The notes beneath the pieces are model-generated. The model saw nothing but the letters and a program-made list of their open reading frames with translations, was not told the DNA's origin and searched no databases. A stretch of 64,000 nucleotides of DNA, taken from assembly GCF_900496965.1 (NCBI RefSeq), contig NZ_UFQB01000016.1, forward strand, positions 1 through 64,000, in the 5' to 3' direction. Position numbers and translations under genes: made by a program. This stretch comes from Achromobacter agilis. GTDB taxonomy: Bacteria; Pseudomonadota; Gammaproteobacteria; Burkholderiales; Burkholderiaceae_B. Shown here piece by piece: positions 43,323-50,600 of this stretch; the first letter of the stretch is position 1; every line of letters begins with the position of its first letter.

Positions 43323-44152
43323 GCGTGGCAAGGGCTTGCCGATACATGGGCCACAGCCGCCAGGCCTACTACAAGAGCAGGCACAGAGAGCGGGAGCGCC
43401 AGCAGCAGGCATGCCAGGTGGTGTCGATGGTGACGGCGTTGCGGGTACGGCAACCGAAGCTGGGTACGCGCAAGCTGCATCATGTGCTGCGCCAGCCGTT
43501 GCGCGAGGCAGGGATCAAGGCCGGGCGCGATGCGCTGTTCGACATCCTGCGCAGCGCCCGGATGCTGGTGCGGCCGCGCCGCGCGTATCACAAGACCACG
43601 GACAGCCACCACCGCTTCCGGCGCCACCCGAACCTGCTCAAGGCAGGCCAAGGCCAAGTGGTGGCGACCGGCCCCGAGCAGGTCTGGGTGGCCGGCATCA
43701 CCTACCTGCCGACCGCCCAGCGGTGCGCCTACTTGAGCCTGGTGACCGACGCCTACTCGCGCAAGATCGTGGGCTATCACGTGGCCGAGAACCTGCAAAC
43801 CGAAGGGGTGCGCCGGGCGCTGGAGATGGCGTTGCGCTCGCGGCGCTCGAGCCAACCGCTGGTGCATCACTCGGATCGAGGCATCCAGTACTGCTCGACG
43901 TATTACCAACGCCTGCACGCCCGCCATGGCATCCGTTGCTCGATGACCGACGGCTACGATTGCTACCAGAATGCCTTGGCCGAGCGGGTCAACGGCATCC
44001 TCAAGGGAGAACTGTTGCTCCACAGGCCCGCCGATCTGGCCCAAGCCAGGCTCATGGTCAGGCAGTCTGTCCAGATCTACAACACCGAACGCCCACATCT
44101 GTCCCTACAATGCAAAACACCCGATGAAGTTCATCGGGTGCTCAGTCCGTAG
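43280..44152 (+). CDS. IS3-family transposase OrfB (probable -1 frameshift product)
   Basis: Given from the first codon after the slippery site; alone it could start at GTG 43325. It carries an HTH_21-like part (ACRYMGHSRQAYYKS) and an rve integrase core. The second catalytic Asp is in HHSDRGIQYCS and the Glu in NALAERVNGILK. The first catalytic Asp should be in W-x-x-D-I-T-Y, but here the text reads VWVAGITYLP: glycine (GGC) in place of aspartate (GAC). If the sequence is right this copy cannot transpose on its own. Confidence 0.9.
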   Translation, partial: AFGQVLTQKLVQGLSVARACRYMGHSRQAYYKSRHRERERQQQACQVVSMVTALRVRQPKLGTRKLHHVLRQPLREAGIKAGRDALFDILRSARMLVRPRRAYHKTTDSHHRFRRHPNLLKAGQGQVVATGPEQVWVAGITYLPTAQRCAYLSLVTDAYSRKIVGYHVAENLQTEGVRRALEMALRSRRSSQPLVHHSDRGIQYCSTYYQRLHARHGIRCSMTDGYDCYQNALAERVNGILKGELLLHRPADLAQARLMVRQSVQIYNTERPHLSLQCKTPDEVHRVLSP

Positions 44153-44220
44153 CATCGCTGCGGATACCGGCCCGTAGGTGTCAACCTAGGGCAGGACGGG
44201 TCACACAGAGCGTGAGTGCC

Positions 44221-44427
44221 CTACGTTGAGCCTCTTGTTCGCGTGATGGTCTGCGAGACCCACTCGTCGATCTCCGATTCAAGCCACACAGATGTGCGCC
44301 CGTTCTTGATGCACGCCGGGAATTCGCCAACCTTGATCTGTTCGTAGATCTTGGTCTTACCCATGCCGACCCGAGCCTTCACGACTGACAAAGGGAGCAG
44401 GCTCTCACCTTGTTCACGCATCGCCAT
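44221..44427 (-). CDS. AlpA/excisionase-family DNA-binding protein
   Basis: 68 residues from the ATG at 44427 (GGGGG ahead). The pattern LLPLSVVKARVGMGKTKIYE, then IKVGEFPACIKNGRTSVWLESEIDEWV, is that of AlpA-type winged-helix regulators, which act as phage excisionases or activators. It is the last gene of the reverse early operon and its start overlaps the gene upstream. Confidence 0.85.
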   Translation of the reverse strand: MAMREQGESLLPLSVVKARVGMGKTKIYEQIKVGEFPACIKNGRTSVWLESEIDEWVSQTITRTRGST

Positions 44428-44803
44428 CCCCCGGTGCGTCGACGAAAAGAGACTCCAGGCCGCTGCGTGCTGCACGAGCTGCGGCCGGATCTCGGCGGCT
44501 AGCTGGTCCGTAAGGCTTGTGGCCATACCCCGTTGGGGGCGCTGCCGGGATGTCGCCACCTTCCGGCGGGCTGGTCGAGGCAACGACGCGCCGAGCATCG
44601 TCCATCGCCGCATTCCATCCACGCACATACACGCGGATCTCGGCGTCGACGTGCTTCGGCAGCAGAGGACTCCACACCACGTCGTCCTGCTTGGTTAGTT
44701 GGTTGCGCTTGGTGTGAGCGCCGCATCCTGGCCACTGACGCTCGAGTTCTTGGATTAGAAGTGCGCGGCGCCTTTGGTTGAGGAGTTCGATGATGCTCAT
44801 CAT
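44414..44803 (-). CDS. Phage hypothetical protein
   Basis: 129 residues from the ATG at 44803 (AGAGGAAACGGC ahead). The middle segment DAEIRVYVRGWNAAMDDARRVVA is of a type common in phage early operons (a Gly-Trp-Asn-Ala block) but of no known role. It overlaps its neighbours by 4 and 14 bases. Confidence 0.7.
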   Translation of the reverse strand: MMSIIELLNQRRRALLIQELERQWPGCGAHTKRNQLTKQDDVVWSPLLPKHVDAEIRVYVRGWNAAMDDARRVVASTSPPEGGDIPAAPPTGYGHKPYGPASRRDPAAARAARSGLESLFVDAPGDGDA

Positions 44804-45078
44804 GCCGTTTCCTCTATGACGCACACACGAGCTGCGGTGTTCAGCAGCGTTCGCGCGGCCATCGCGCTTGCTCTCAGCTGCGGATTCTCAGACGCTTCCA
44901 GGATGCTTGCTGTGATCTCCAACGCGCTGGCGAGGGTGGCGCAGCGCTCGCGCAGGTCGGCCGCCTGCCCCTTAATTTCGGAGAGCTCGGCATTGGCTTT
45001 GTCGTACAGGCGTGTGTAGAGCGCACGGCCGCGGACTGCTGCCGCCAGTTGTTCGGTGGGGTTGCGAGGCTTATGCAT
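44800..45078 (-). CDS. Phage hypothetical protein, coiled coil
   Basis: 92 residues from the ATG at 45078. Nearly all helical, with heptad-like content (YDKANAELSEIKGQAADLRE, then ATLASALEITASILEASEN). The stop overlaps the next start (ATGA). No family recognised. Confidence 0.65.
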   Translation of the reverse strand: MHKPRNPTEQLAAAVRGRALYTRLYDKANAELSEIKGQAADLRERCATLASALEITASILEASENPQLRASAMAARTLLNTAARVCVIEETA

Positions 45079-45271
45079 TGGTGAAGCCCTCCACCTTGGA
45101 CAGATGATTGGCAAGCTCTTGGGCGCGCGCCCGGCCCACGGAGGCAAGGCCGTGGAGCGCTGGGGGATTGGTTGCGTTATCCAGCGGCATGAGTTCGTCC
45201 AGAGCATCGAAAAGAGACTGGATCTCCCACGCCATCGAAGCTAGATCTTGGGGGGCGGGAATGCTGCTCAT
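45071..45271 (-). CDS. Small phage hypothetical protein
   Basis: 66 residues, acidic and helical (DLASMAWEIQSLFDALDELM). It starts in an ATGA overlap with the gene upstream and runs eight bases into the next gene. It has no recognisable motif; the tight overlaps on both sides support that it is translated. Confidence 0.6.
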   Translation of the reverse strand: MSSIPAPQDLASMAWEIQSLFDALDELMPLDNATNPPALHGLASVGRARAQELANHLSKVEGFTNA

Positions 45272-46092
45272 GCCGCCTCCCGCAACACGGGGGCGCTTCG
45301 TCCGGCCTTAAACGGTGGGCGAGCGGTCATTCGGCCGATCAGCCTTTCCGGTAGTTGATGCTGCGGATTTTCCATCGCCCGGGCCTCATATTCGCGGGCG
45401 CGCTGCATAACAGTGGACGAAATGTCTGGACCGATCCAAACGTGCGCATTTTCCCGCGCAAGCATCCGAAGGGGGACGGCGTGATATGGACCCGGCCTCA
45501 CATGCGGAAATGGGCGTTTGGCGTAGTTCTTACGTCCGCCAGTCACCTGGTCAAGATATTGAATCTCCGCTTCAATTGCATCTTGGTCGCGCCGGCCGCA
45601 CTCGGTCAGCGGCATGGGGCGGTCGCAAACCTGAGCCCAAGCCCAGCGATCCGCAAGGATCTCGTTTGCCTGATCAATGCGATTTAGGATGTCCCGCCGG
45701 AAAGCTGGATCAGCGGCTGCTGGGCTGAGCTGAAACGAGAGGGGGCAATAGTTGTCGGCCCCGTGCCCAATTTCGTGGTGAAGCCAAAAGCGGTACATTT
45801 CGGCGTCTTTGAGTTGCGCCAGATCACATTCGTATCGAGATTGCGCGCGACGTCGAATGCCTCCCGCGTCGATCATCGTGCAGAGCAGTAGCGACGGGGG
45901 TTCGACCAGGGATCCGACTACGGCGTCTGACGTGGCGTCAATCACGCTCGCATCGATGCCTGACCGCAGCCCAATGATCTCGGCGGGCTGGTCGAACAAT
46001 CGCAGGACCATGCCGCAGGCCTTCGCAATTTCTGCAAATTCCCGATACTCGATCGGCGTGATACGGATGAGCGTGTTGGTGCGCTTGTTCAT
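45268..46092 (-). CDS. HEXXH metallopeptidase-like phage protein
   Basis: 274 residues. HHEIGHGADNYC carries an HEXXH zinc-binding motif (H106-E-I-G-H110), and 34 residues later NEILADRWAWA supplies a downstream acidic helix (E144, D148), the same order as in ImmA/IrrE peptidases. N-terminal residues 1-60 have a basic start and no signal peptide. In ICEBs1 and some phages ImmA cleaves the repressor; a comparable job here is a hypothesis. It is part of the tightly overlapping reverse operon with the antirepressor. Confidence 0.6.
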   Translation of the reverse strand: MNKRTNTLIRITPIEYREFAEIAKACGMVLRLFDQPAEIIGLRSGIDASVIDATSDAVVGSLVEPPSLLLCTMIDAGGIRRRAQSRYECDLAQLKDAEMYRFWLHHEIGHGADNYCPLSFQLSPAAADPAFRRDILNRIDQANEILADRWAWAQVCDRPMPLTECGRRDQDAIEAEIQYLDQVTGGRKNYAKRPFPHVRPGPYHAVPLRMLARENAHVWIGPDISSTVMQRAREYEARAMENPQHQLPERLIGRMTARPPFKAGRSAPVLREAA

Positions 46093-46403
46093 GCTGCACC
46101 TCCTTCGTCATCCTGTTCCCGCGCCCAATCGTCCTGCTCTTCGCGCGTCATCGCATGAAGGCGCAGATCCTGGCGCAATTTTTGATGGCCAGGTACCGGC
46201 TGTCCGATGACCTGGAAGTTCACGAGCAGAGCGCCGATCGCATCGAGAAAATCGCTACGTGCGCCAGCGGGCAACGCTTCGAATGCCCCGCGCAGACCTG
46301 AGGGGAAGAGATAGCCTTCCGCTACCTCGGCTGCGGTGCAGAGGCCCACATGCCATTGCTCGGCGGCGTGGAATCCATCCACTTTGAAGGGAAAGGAGTT
46401 CAT
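46089..46403 (-). CDS. Phage hypothetical protein
   Basis: 104 residues from the ATG at 46403 (AAGGGAGGAGCGGC upstream). The C-terminal third is very acidic/charged (MTREEQDDWAREQDDEGG). Overlaps both neighbours by four bases. Not recognised. Confidence 0.65.
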   Translation of the reverse strand: MNSFPFKVDGFHAAEQWHVGLCTAAEVAEGYLFPSGLRGAFEALPAGARSDFLDAIGALLVNFQVIGQPVPGHQKLRQDLRLHAMTREEQDDWAREQDDEGGAA

Positions 46404-47230
46404 GCCGCTCCTCCCTTGCCCAACAAGCGGCCCGTCACGATGCGGTGCAACTCGGCGAACCGCTCCACGTACCAATGCGGTTGGGTCTCCCGCGGCGATG
46501 CCGGGTTGGTCAGGTTCTTGCCGTACGCGAGGCCTTTCTCAGTAACCGCCCAGAAGTGCTTCGTCTTGGTAGACACGGAGCGGCTGGCGCGCGTGCGCTC
46601 TTCCAGCATGCCGGCGTCGCGCAACAAGACGTTGTAGGCGGCGACGTTCGTCGTGATTCCGTGTTCCTTGAGCAGAGCCGTTAGGGAAGCAGTCGGCATA
46701 GAGCTTCCGGTCGGACCATCGGGCGCTGCATCTACCACATAGGCTGGCAGGAACGATGTGTCCAGGCGGTGGTTCTTGGCGATGTGCTGAAGCATTGCCA
46801 CTTGCGACGACGGCGCCGGACGCAAGAGGCGGGTGAAGCACTCCATGATGGCCAGCTCGCCGACCAGCCGGGGAGCGGCTTCGGGGGCGCGAGGATGGCC
46901 GGTTTGATCGTGCAGCCGGCGCTCGCATTCGATGAAGTACAGTCGCGCCTGCTTGCCCTTGGCGTTGCGCTCGACCATGGATAGTTCCTTGGCCATGTCG
47001 AGGGTCAGGACATATTCCTTGATCGGGCGGCCGCCGCGGAGGTTTTCCCCGATTTCGGTGAAAACCTCGAAGTCCTGATGTTCAACGAACGCATACTGGT
47101 CGATGCGGTCTTTGATCCAAGTCGAGAAGTCTTTGCCGACCTCTAGGAAGGAGTGCAGGTCGCGTGCATTGGCTGTCGGGACGGCTTGTCCACCGATCTG
47201 GCAGGTGCCTACGGGAATGAGGTGGTTCAT
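46400..47230 (-). CDS. Phage antirepressor (AntA/AntB type)
   Basis: 276 residues. The N-terminal domain (residues 15-110) matches the AntA/AntB family: NARDLHSFLEVGKDFSTWIK, then FEVFTEIGENLRGGR, then EYVLTLDMAKELSMVERNAK and ARLYFIECERR. The C-terminal half (residues 125-276) has a helical domain with HGITTNVAAYNVLLRDAGMLEER resembling KilAC-type ends. Antirepressors bind and disable the phage repressor. In the P1 immI region, ant is controlled by C4 RNA, and a C4-like RNA is found here at 49719. Confidence 0.9.
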   Translation of the reverse strand: MNHLIPVGTCQIGGQAVPTANARDLHSFLEVGKDFSTWIKDRIDQYAFVEHQDFEVFTEIGENLRGGRPIKEYVLTLDMAKELSMVERNAKGKQARLYFIECERRLHDQTGHPRAPEAAPRLVGELAIMECFTRLLRPAPSSQVAMLQHIAKNHRLDTSFLPAYVVDAAPDGPTGSSMPTASLTALLKEHGITTNVAAYNVLLRDAGMLEERTRASRSVSTKTKHFWAVTEKGLAYGKNLTNPASPRETQPHWYVERFAELHRIVTGRLLGKGGAA

Positions 47231-47487
47231 TGCGACACCCCTTCGGCGAGAGCGGCGATTTCGCGCGCGAGATCTTTAGCTTGGTGGACGTAGGCGTCTT
47301 GAAGCGAATCGCTCAGGGTTTGAAAGCTCTGGCGTTCGAGACCCATGAATTGAAGAAGCGCGTGGAGAGACTGCGCTTTGATGGCAATGGCGTTCAAGCC
47401 CTCGGCGGCAGGCGGGCATTCTCCAGTTGGTATCACATGTGTGGGTGCGCTACTATTGCTCGAGAGCAACGATTTGGTTTGGGGCAT
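47227..47487 (-). CDS. Phage early-operon small protein
   Basis: 86 residues from the ATG at 47487, preceded by AGGAGTCACGCC. Helical C-terminal part (FQTLSDSLQDAYVHQAKDLARE). It is the first gene of the operon running to the AlpA-like gene, and operator-like sites lie 100-135 bases ahead. Not recognised. Confidence 0.65.
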   Translation of the reverse strand: MPQTKSLLSSNSSAPTHVIPTGECPPAAEGLNAIAIKAQSLHALLQFMGLERQSFQTLSDSLQDAYVHQAKDLAREIAALAEGVSQ

Positions 47488-47586
47488 GGCGTGACTCCTG
47501 TGCCTTAGGTTTTTGGTGGCGACTGTGTCGCCGGTTGCTCGCATGGCCCCTTCCTGGCTGCAATCCAGGTCGGGGCCAAACTTTTT

Positions 47587-47622
47587 GGTACGTCTAGTAC
47601 CAACGAAAGTTAGACGTATCTT
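47587..47622 (-). promoter_or_regulatory. Operator-like sites ahead of the antirepressor operon
   Basis: A perfect palindrome GGTACGTCTAGTACC (47587-47601) and, eight bases on, GTTAGACGTATCTT (47609-47622). The second is an exact reverse complement of AAGATACGTCTAAC next to the cro-like gene (50244-50257), and both share TACGTCTA. This suggests that the same repressor binds at both early promoters. Confidence 0.6.
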
Positions 47623-47710
47623 ACGTTTGGCATTTTATATCGTCAACTGCGCCTTACAATTTTGACGGCAGTTGTGCTACGCCTGCGGACTGTTGCGTAT
47701 AGGTCAGAGC

Positions 47711-47998
47711 TTAGCGCCCGTCGTCTTTCTGGTACGCGGCGCGCCAGGGGCGATCAGCTAGGGCCGCGCATCGTCCACGAGTCATGCTCTGGACGCGAGG
47801 ATAGTTTGCGACGGGCTCGGGGGAACGGTCTTGCGCAATCCAGATCTGAATCGTGGACTTGGCTACACCGTGGACTGCCGATACGACCGACAGACGCATA
47901 CGGCCCGTGGCAGCCAGTGCGGCGCTATGGGTTTTAGCGGTATGTACCGATTTGCTATACGGGGCGGTGCGACCCGATTTGAGAATGGCGGCTTGCAT
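47711..47998 (-). CDS. Phage hypothetical protein (possible HTH)
   Basis: 95 residues from the ATG at 47998 with GGAG upstream. A segment around residues 33-55 (MRLSVVSAVHGVAKSTIQIW) reads like a helix-turn-helix. Base composition is more neutral than in flanking chromosomal genes. It is isolated by about 100 bases on one side and over 200 on the other. Confidence 0.45.
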   Translation of the reverse strand: MQAAILKSGRTAPYSKSVHTAKTHSAALAATGRMRLSVVSAVHGVAKSTIQIWIAQDRSPEPVANYPRVQSMTRGRCAALADRPWRAAYQKDDGR

Positions 47999-48099
47999 CG
48001 CTGCTGCACTCCTGCGAGGTGAATACAGGTGCAGTCTGGCGATCGAGGGAGCGTTCTGGGCCTAACTCGGGTTGGGCAAAACCTAATTCGGGTGCTGAT

Positions 48100-48948
48100 C
48101 TATGATTTTTCAGCTTTTTTTGGAAGATACTCCGCGGCTTCCTGTAGCCGCTTGCGTATTGTGTCTTCTTTCACATCATCTATGCCTACGGTCTGGAAAT
48201 CCCGCAGCAATTCTGCAACCGTGGCCGTCCTTTTCTCGCCTGTATAGGACTTGTAGTTCGCCGCCGTGAGTCCTGCGATGATCTTTAGGAGGGTGTTTTT
48301 CTCGCGTGTAGATAGTTGATCATCCTCTTTCGCCTTTGGGGCGGAAGTCAATGATTGCTCAAGGCCTCGCAATGCTGTCGTTCGTACCGCGAGCTCAATG
48401 TCCTCCGTCAGACAGTCGTCATACGATTCAATCTGCCAGAGATCGCCGCTATCTTCCTGAATGAGCAACCTACCTGTATCGTATTGGGCAGATTCCGAAG
48501 GCCTGCTAAATTCGTCCAGGCATTGCAATAGGAACACGCGTGAATAGCGAGTAGCGGGCAGGTCCGCTATTTCACGTCCCGGCTGGTCTCGGGCGTAGCC
48601 AATTGCGCTCATTCCCAATTGCAGCATCTCTCCCTCCCCGCAAAACTCGGGAAGGTGTATTACCTCACCATCCACCGGCTCCCGCCTCGTAAACACGGAT
48701 TGTCCCGTGGAAGCCCCTTCATTCAGTTGGTATTCGACTTCTTCATATTCGATTTCACTTGCCGGTTTTTTGTACCAACGGCGTGCGTATAAGTAGCTTG
48801 CCAGCAGGCGAATCGATAGCCGTAGATGACCGTCCAGGGCCAATTGAATTACGTCGGCTTCGGTGACGTGCTCACCAAAGGATACGGAAAGGTACTTGGC
48901 AGCGTCGGCCAGTGTCACCCATTGCTTCAAGGTGAACAGCTTGCTCAT
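48100..48948 (-). CDS. Phage early protein, paralogous C-terminal domain (copy 2)
   Basis: 282 residues; its start overlaps the previous stop (ATGA). The N-terminal half opens FTLKQWVTLADAAKYLSVSF, a possible HTH, and has no known motif. The C-terminal 75 residues (LSTREKNTLLKIIAGLTAAN, later DDVKEDTIRKRLQEAAEYL) repeat the pattern of the next gene's end. Role unknown; it is expressed behind the C4-controlled gene. Confidence 0.7.
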   Translation of the reverse strand: MSKLFTLKQWVTLADAAKYLSVSFGEHVTEADVIQLALDGHLRLSIRLLASYLYARRWYKKPASEIEYEEVEYQLNEGASTGQSVFTRREPVDGEVIHLPEFCGEGEMLQLGMSAIGYARDQPGREIADLPATRYSRVFLLQCLDEFSRPSESAQYDTGRLLIQEDSGDLWQIESYDDCLTEDIELAVRTTALRGLEQSLTSAPKAKEDDQLSTREKNTLLKIIAGLTAANYKSYTGEKRTATVAELLRDFQTVGIDDVKEDTIRKRLQEAAEYLPKKAEKS

Positions 48949-49685
48949 GCTCTCTTCCTAGTCGCTAAGGCATCTGGGATCTGACCTAAGACCTTTCGCA
49001 CCGTGTCATCCGAAACTGGTGCTCCGATATCGTCTGTCCGTTGCGCGACATTGGTGGTCGCGCCTCGTTCGTTGAGGTCGATTTCAGAATACTTGCAGAG
49101 TGCGGCGATGATGATGAGTAGAGTATTCCTCTCGGTTGTCGCCAATTGGGAGGTGTTCTTTTTCAAGGCTTCTAGCTCCTTGATCGCAGGTGCGGCCTGT
49201 TCCTTCCACGCTGTTTCAGCTTTTTCAATCCGTGCCTTCAGTGCATCACGTTCGGCCTGCAGCGCCCTAAAGCTGTCCGCGTTGATAGCCGTATGAGTCG
49301 TGCGCTCGATTTCATCAAACAAGAACTTTGGCTTGTCGGCTGGGAATTCTCGCGAAATCCATTCCTTCAAGTCATTGCGGGAGACATGGCGACGTTCTGG
49401 GGCAACGTGCTGCGTTGAGCCGTCGAAGGCTTTGCCGCTTTCCCTGCTTACCAACAGAATGCCTTGTTCAATAGCTTCGTGGATCGCTCGGCACCTCGGC
49501 TCGAGACAAGGAATGTAGGGGTGTCTGAAGACTGCGCGATGGACCTGTTCTGCAATTTGTAGATGTTCCTGCACTTCGCCGGCAGGAATGCCGCACCACA
49601 ATGCCGCAGCAGTTGGCACCGGATACACCGTGTAGTAAGACTGGACTTGCTCACAGCTATCATTGGCCCAAGCTTGACTCTTCAT
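48945..49685 (-). CDS. Phage early protein under C4-like control, paralogous C-terminal domain (copy 1)
   Basis: 246 residues from the ATG at 49685, with AGGA as Shine-Dalgarno at 49693-49696. The C-terminal domain (LATTERNTLLIIIAALCKYSE, later GAPVSDDTVRKVLGQIPDAL) parallels the gene downstream. A central coiled coil precedes it (LQAERDALKARIEKAETAWK). In P1 the position right after c4 is held by icd, a small gene that couples C4 to ant; this protein is unrelated in size but occupies that place. Confidence 0.7.
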   Translation of the reverse strand: MKSQAWANDSCEQVQSYYTVYPVPTAAALWCGIPAGEVQEHLQIAEQVHRAVFRHPYIPCLEPRCRAIHEAIEQGILLVSRESGKAFDGSTQHVAPERRHVSRNDLKEWISREFPADKPKFLFDEIERTTHTAINADSFRALQAERDALKARIEKAETAWKEQAAPAIKELEALKKNTSQLATTERNTLLIIIAALCKYSEIDLNERGATTNVAQRTDDIGAPVSDDTVRKVLGQIPDALATRKRA

Positions 49686-49718
49686 TGCGCTGTCCTATGC
49701 GCCGCCCAAGGAATAGGA

Positions 49719-49773
49719 GCCAGCACCAGGCCGATGGGCGTTTCGGCATAGACCCGTCGGGTTAGGTGCTGGC
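49719..49773 (-). ncRNA. C4-like antisense RNA
   Basis: On the reverse strand, GCCAGCACC (49765-49773) pairs with GGTGCTGGC (49719-49727) and encloses two hairpins: ACCC-GAC-GGGT (49752-49762 region) and GCCGA with TCGGC around an eight-base loop containing CGCCCA. It lies 14 bases past the repressor stop and 34 bases ahead of the next start. The loop CGCCCA and the linker CTATGC are each exactly complementary to TGGGCG (49703-49708) and GCATAG (49695-49700) covering the downstream Shine-Dalgarno. Structure, target and antirepressor context fit the P1/P7 C4 family; the name is inference. Confidence 0.7.
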
Positions 49774-49786
49774 AACAAAAACCCGA

Positions 49787-50194
49787 TCAAGCAGCCTTCG
49801 GCTTTTTGGCCGTGCTCACGCGTGCAGATGCCTCCCACTCGTCAATTAATGCGAGGGCGCGTCCCTCAATCATTCTTTTGACGGCGTCTGGCAACTGGGC
49901 GTACCGCGCAGGGTCGATCGCTTGAAACGGCCACTCTCCTGACGTCCGAGCGCCTGCATCTCTTTGATCCAGATCACCTTGGCGCGGCTCGCCGCGGCCG
50001 GTTGCCACCCAAATCGCGTCCACATTGCAAGCAGCGGCCAATCTGGACGCGACTTCCGCTGTCAACGTCTTGACGCTGCCATTTCGCCAATCGGAGACGG
50101 CCGCGCGACTTACGCCAGCCTGTCTGGCTAGCTCAGCGGCGCTCCAGTGATTCTCGGAGAGCAGGAAGTTAATGCGATCGGGGAGAGTGGTCAT
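49787..50194 (-). CDS. Phage repressor, XRE helix-turn-helix family
   Basis: 135 residues. HTH_3 domain at residues 5-60: INFLLSENHWSAAELARQAG, VSRAAVSDWRNGSVKTLTAE. The rest is short and lacks a LexA-like S24 peptidase domain, so RecA-driven self-cleavage is not expected; induction may depend on the antirepressor or on the HEXXH protein. Divergent from the cro-like gene over about 70 bases with operator-like repeats. Confidence 0.88.
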   Translation of the reverse strand: MTTLPDRINFLLSENHWSAAELARQAGVSRAAVSDWRNGSVKTLTAEVASRLAAACNVDAIWVATGRGEPRQGDLDQRDAGARTSGEWPFQAIDPARYAQLPDAVKRMIEGRALALIDEWEASARVSTAKKPKAA

Positions 50195-50207
50195 GGCGTC
50201 AATTTAT

Positions 50208-50257
50208 CCTAACAAATGTAAGATGCGGCTTGCATTTTAGTGCAAGATACGTCTAAC
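50208..50257. promoter_or_regulatory. Divergent repressor/cro operator region
   Basis: Between the divergent genes lie the perfect dyad CTTGCA-TTTTAG-TGCAAG (50229-50246), GTAAGATGCG (50218-50227) and AAGATACGTCTAAC (50244-50257). The last recurs at 47609-47622. These are good candidates for repressor and Cro binding. Confidence 0.6.
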
Positions 50258-50264
50258 ATTGCGC

Positions 50265-50474
50265 ATGGAAAGAAATTTGACCCCCGAGAGCGACATGCGC
50301 CCCGTACTGCGTGCAATCCTCGCCGCAGGAGTTCGGCAGGCAGAGATAGCCCGAAAACTCGGCGTGTCTCGCGCGTGCATATCGGATGCCGCCAAGCCTA
50401 GCGATAGACCTTGGATGCCCTCATATGCGACGGGCGTGGCACTGCTGTCCATGCTTCGGGATCAAACATCGTGA
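50265..50474 (+). CDS. Cro-like helix-turn-helix protein
   Basis: 69 residues starting at ATG 50265. The helix-turn-helix AGVRQAEIARKLGVSRACIS occupies residues 24-43. Small size and divergence from the repressor gene indicate a Cro-type regulator of early rightward transcription. The start follows the operator region so closely that its mRNA is nearly leaderless, with only a weak ribosome site. Confidence 0.75.
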   Translation: MERNLTPESDMRPVLRAILAAGVRQAEIARKLGVSRACISDAAKPSDRPWMPSYATGVALLSMLRDQTS

Positions 50475-50600
50475 TCCCGGGGGGGCGCCCGCATGTTTAG
50501 CGTCGATGCCACGCTTATCGGCCGTGCGGAAGAGGTCGGCGTGTTGCTCGCACCTCGACATCGAGTATGCCGCCCGTTCGGGAGGCGCGTGCGCCGTACG

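Larger units (their letters stand above)
42871..44203 (+). mobile_element. IS3-family insertion sequence
   Basis: 1333 bases bounded by imperfect inverted repeats TGACCCGTCCTG-NNNNN-GGTTGACACC at both ends (five inner positions differ) and flanked by the three-base duplication CAC. Two overlapping frames in 0/-1 phase encode the transposase. The ends start TG and finish CA, as for IS3 elements. It lies inside the prophage between the small genes and the AlpA-like gene. Confidence 0.93.

Noticed and set aside
49719..49773. Integron attC-like recombination site
   Set aside because: The dyad lacks the conserved attC core triplets and a neighbouring integron integrase; complementarity to the downstream ribosome site explains it better as an antisense RNA.
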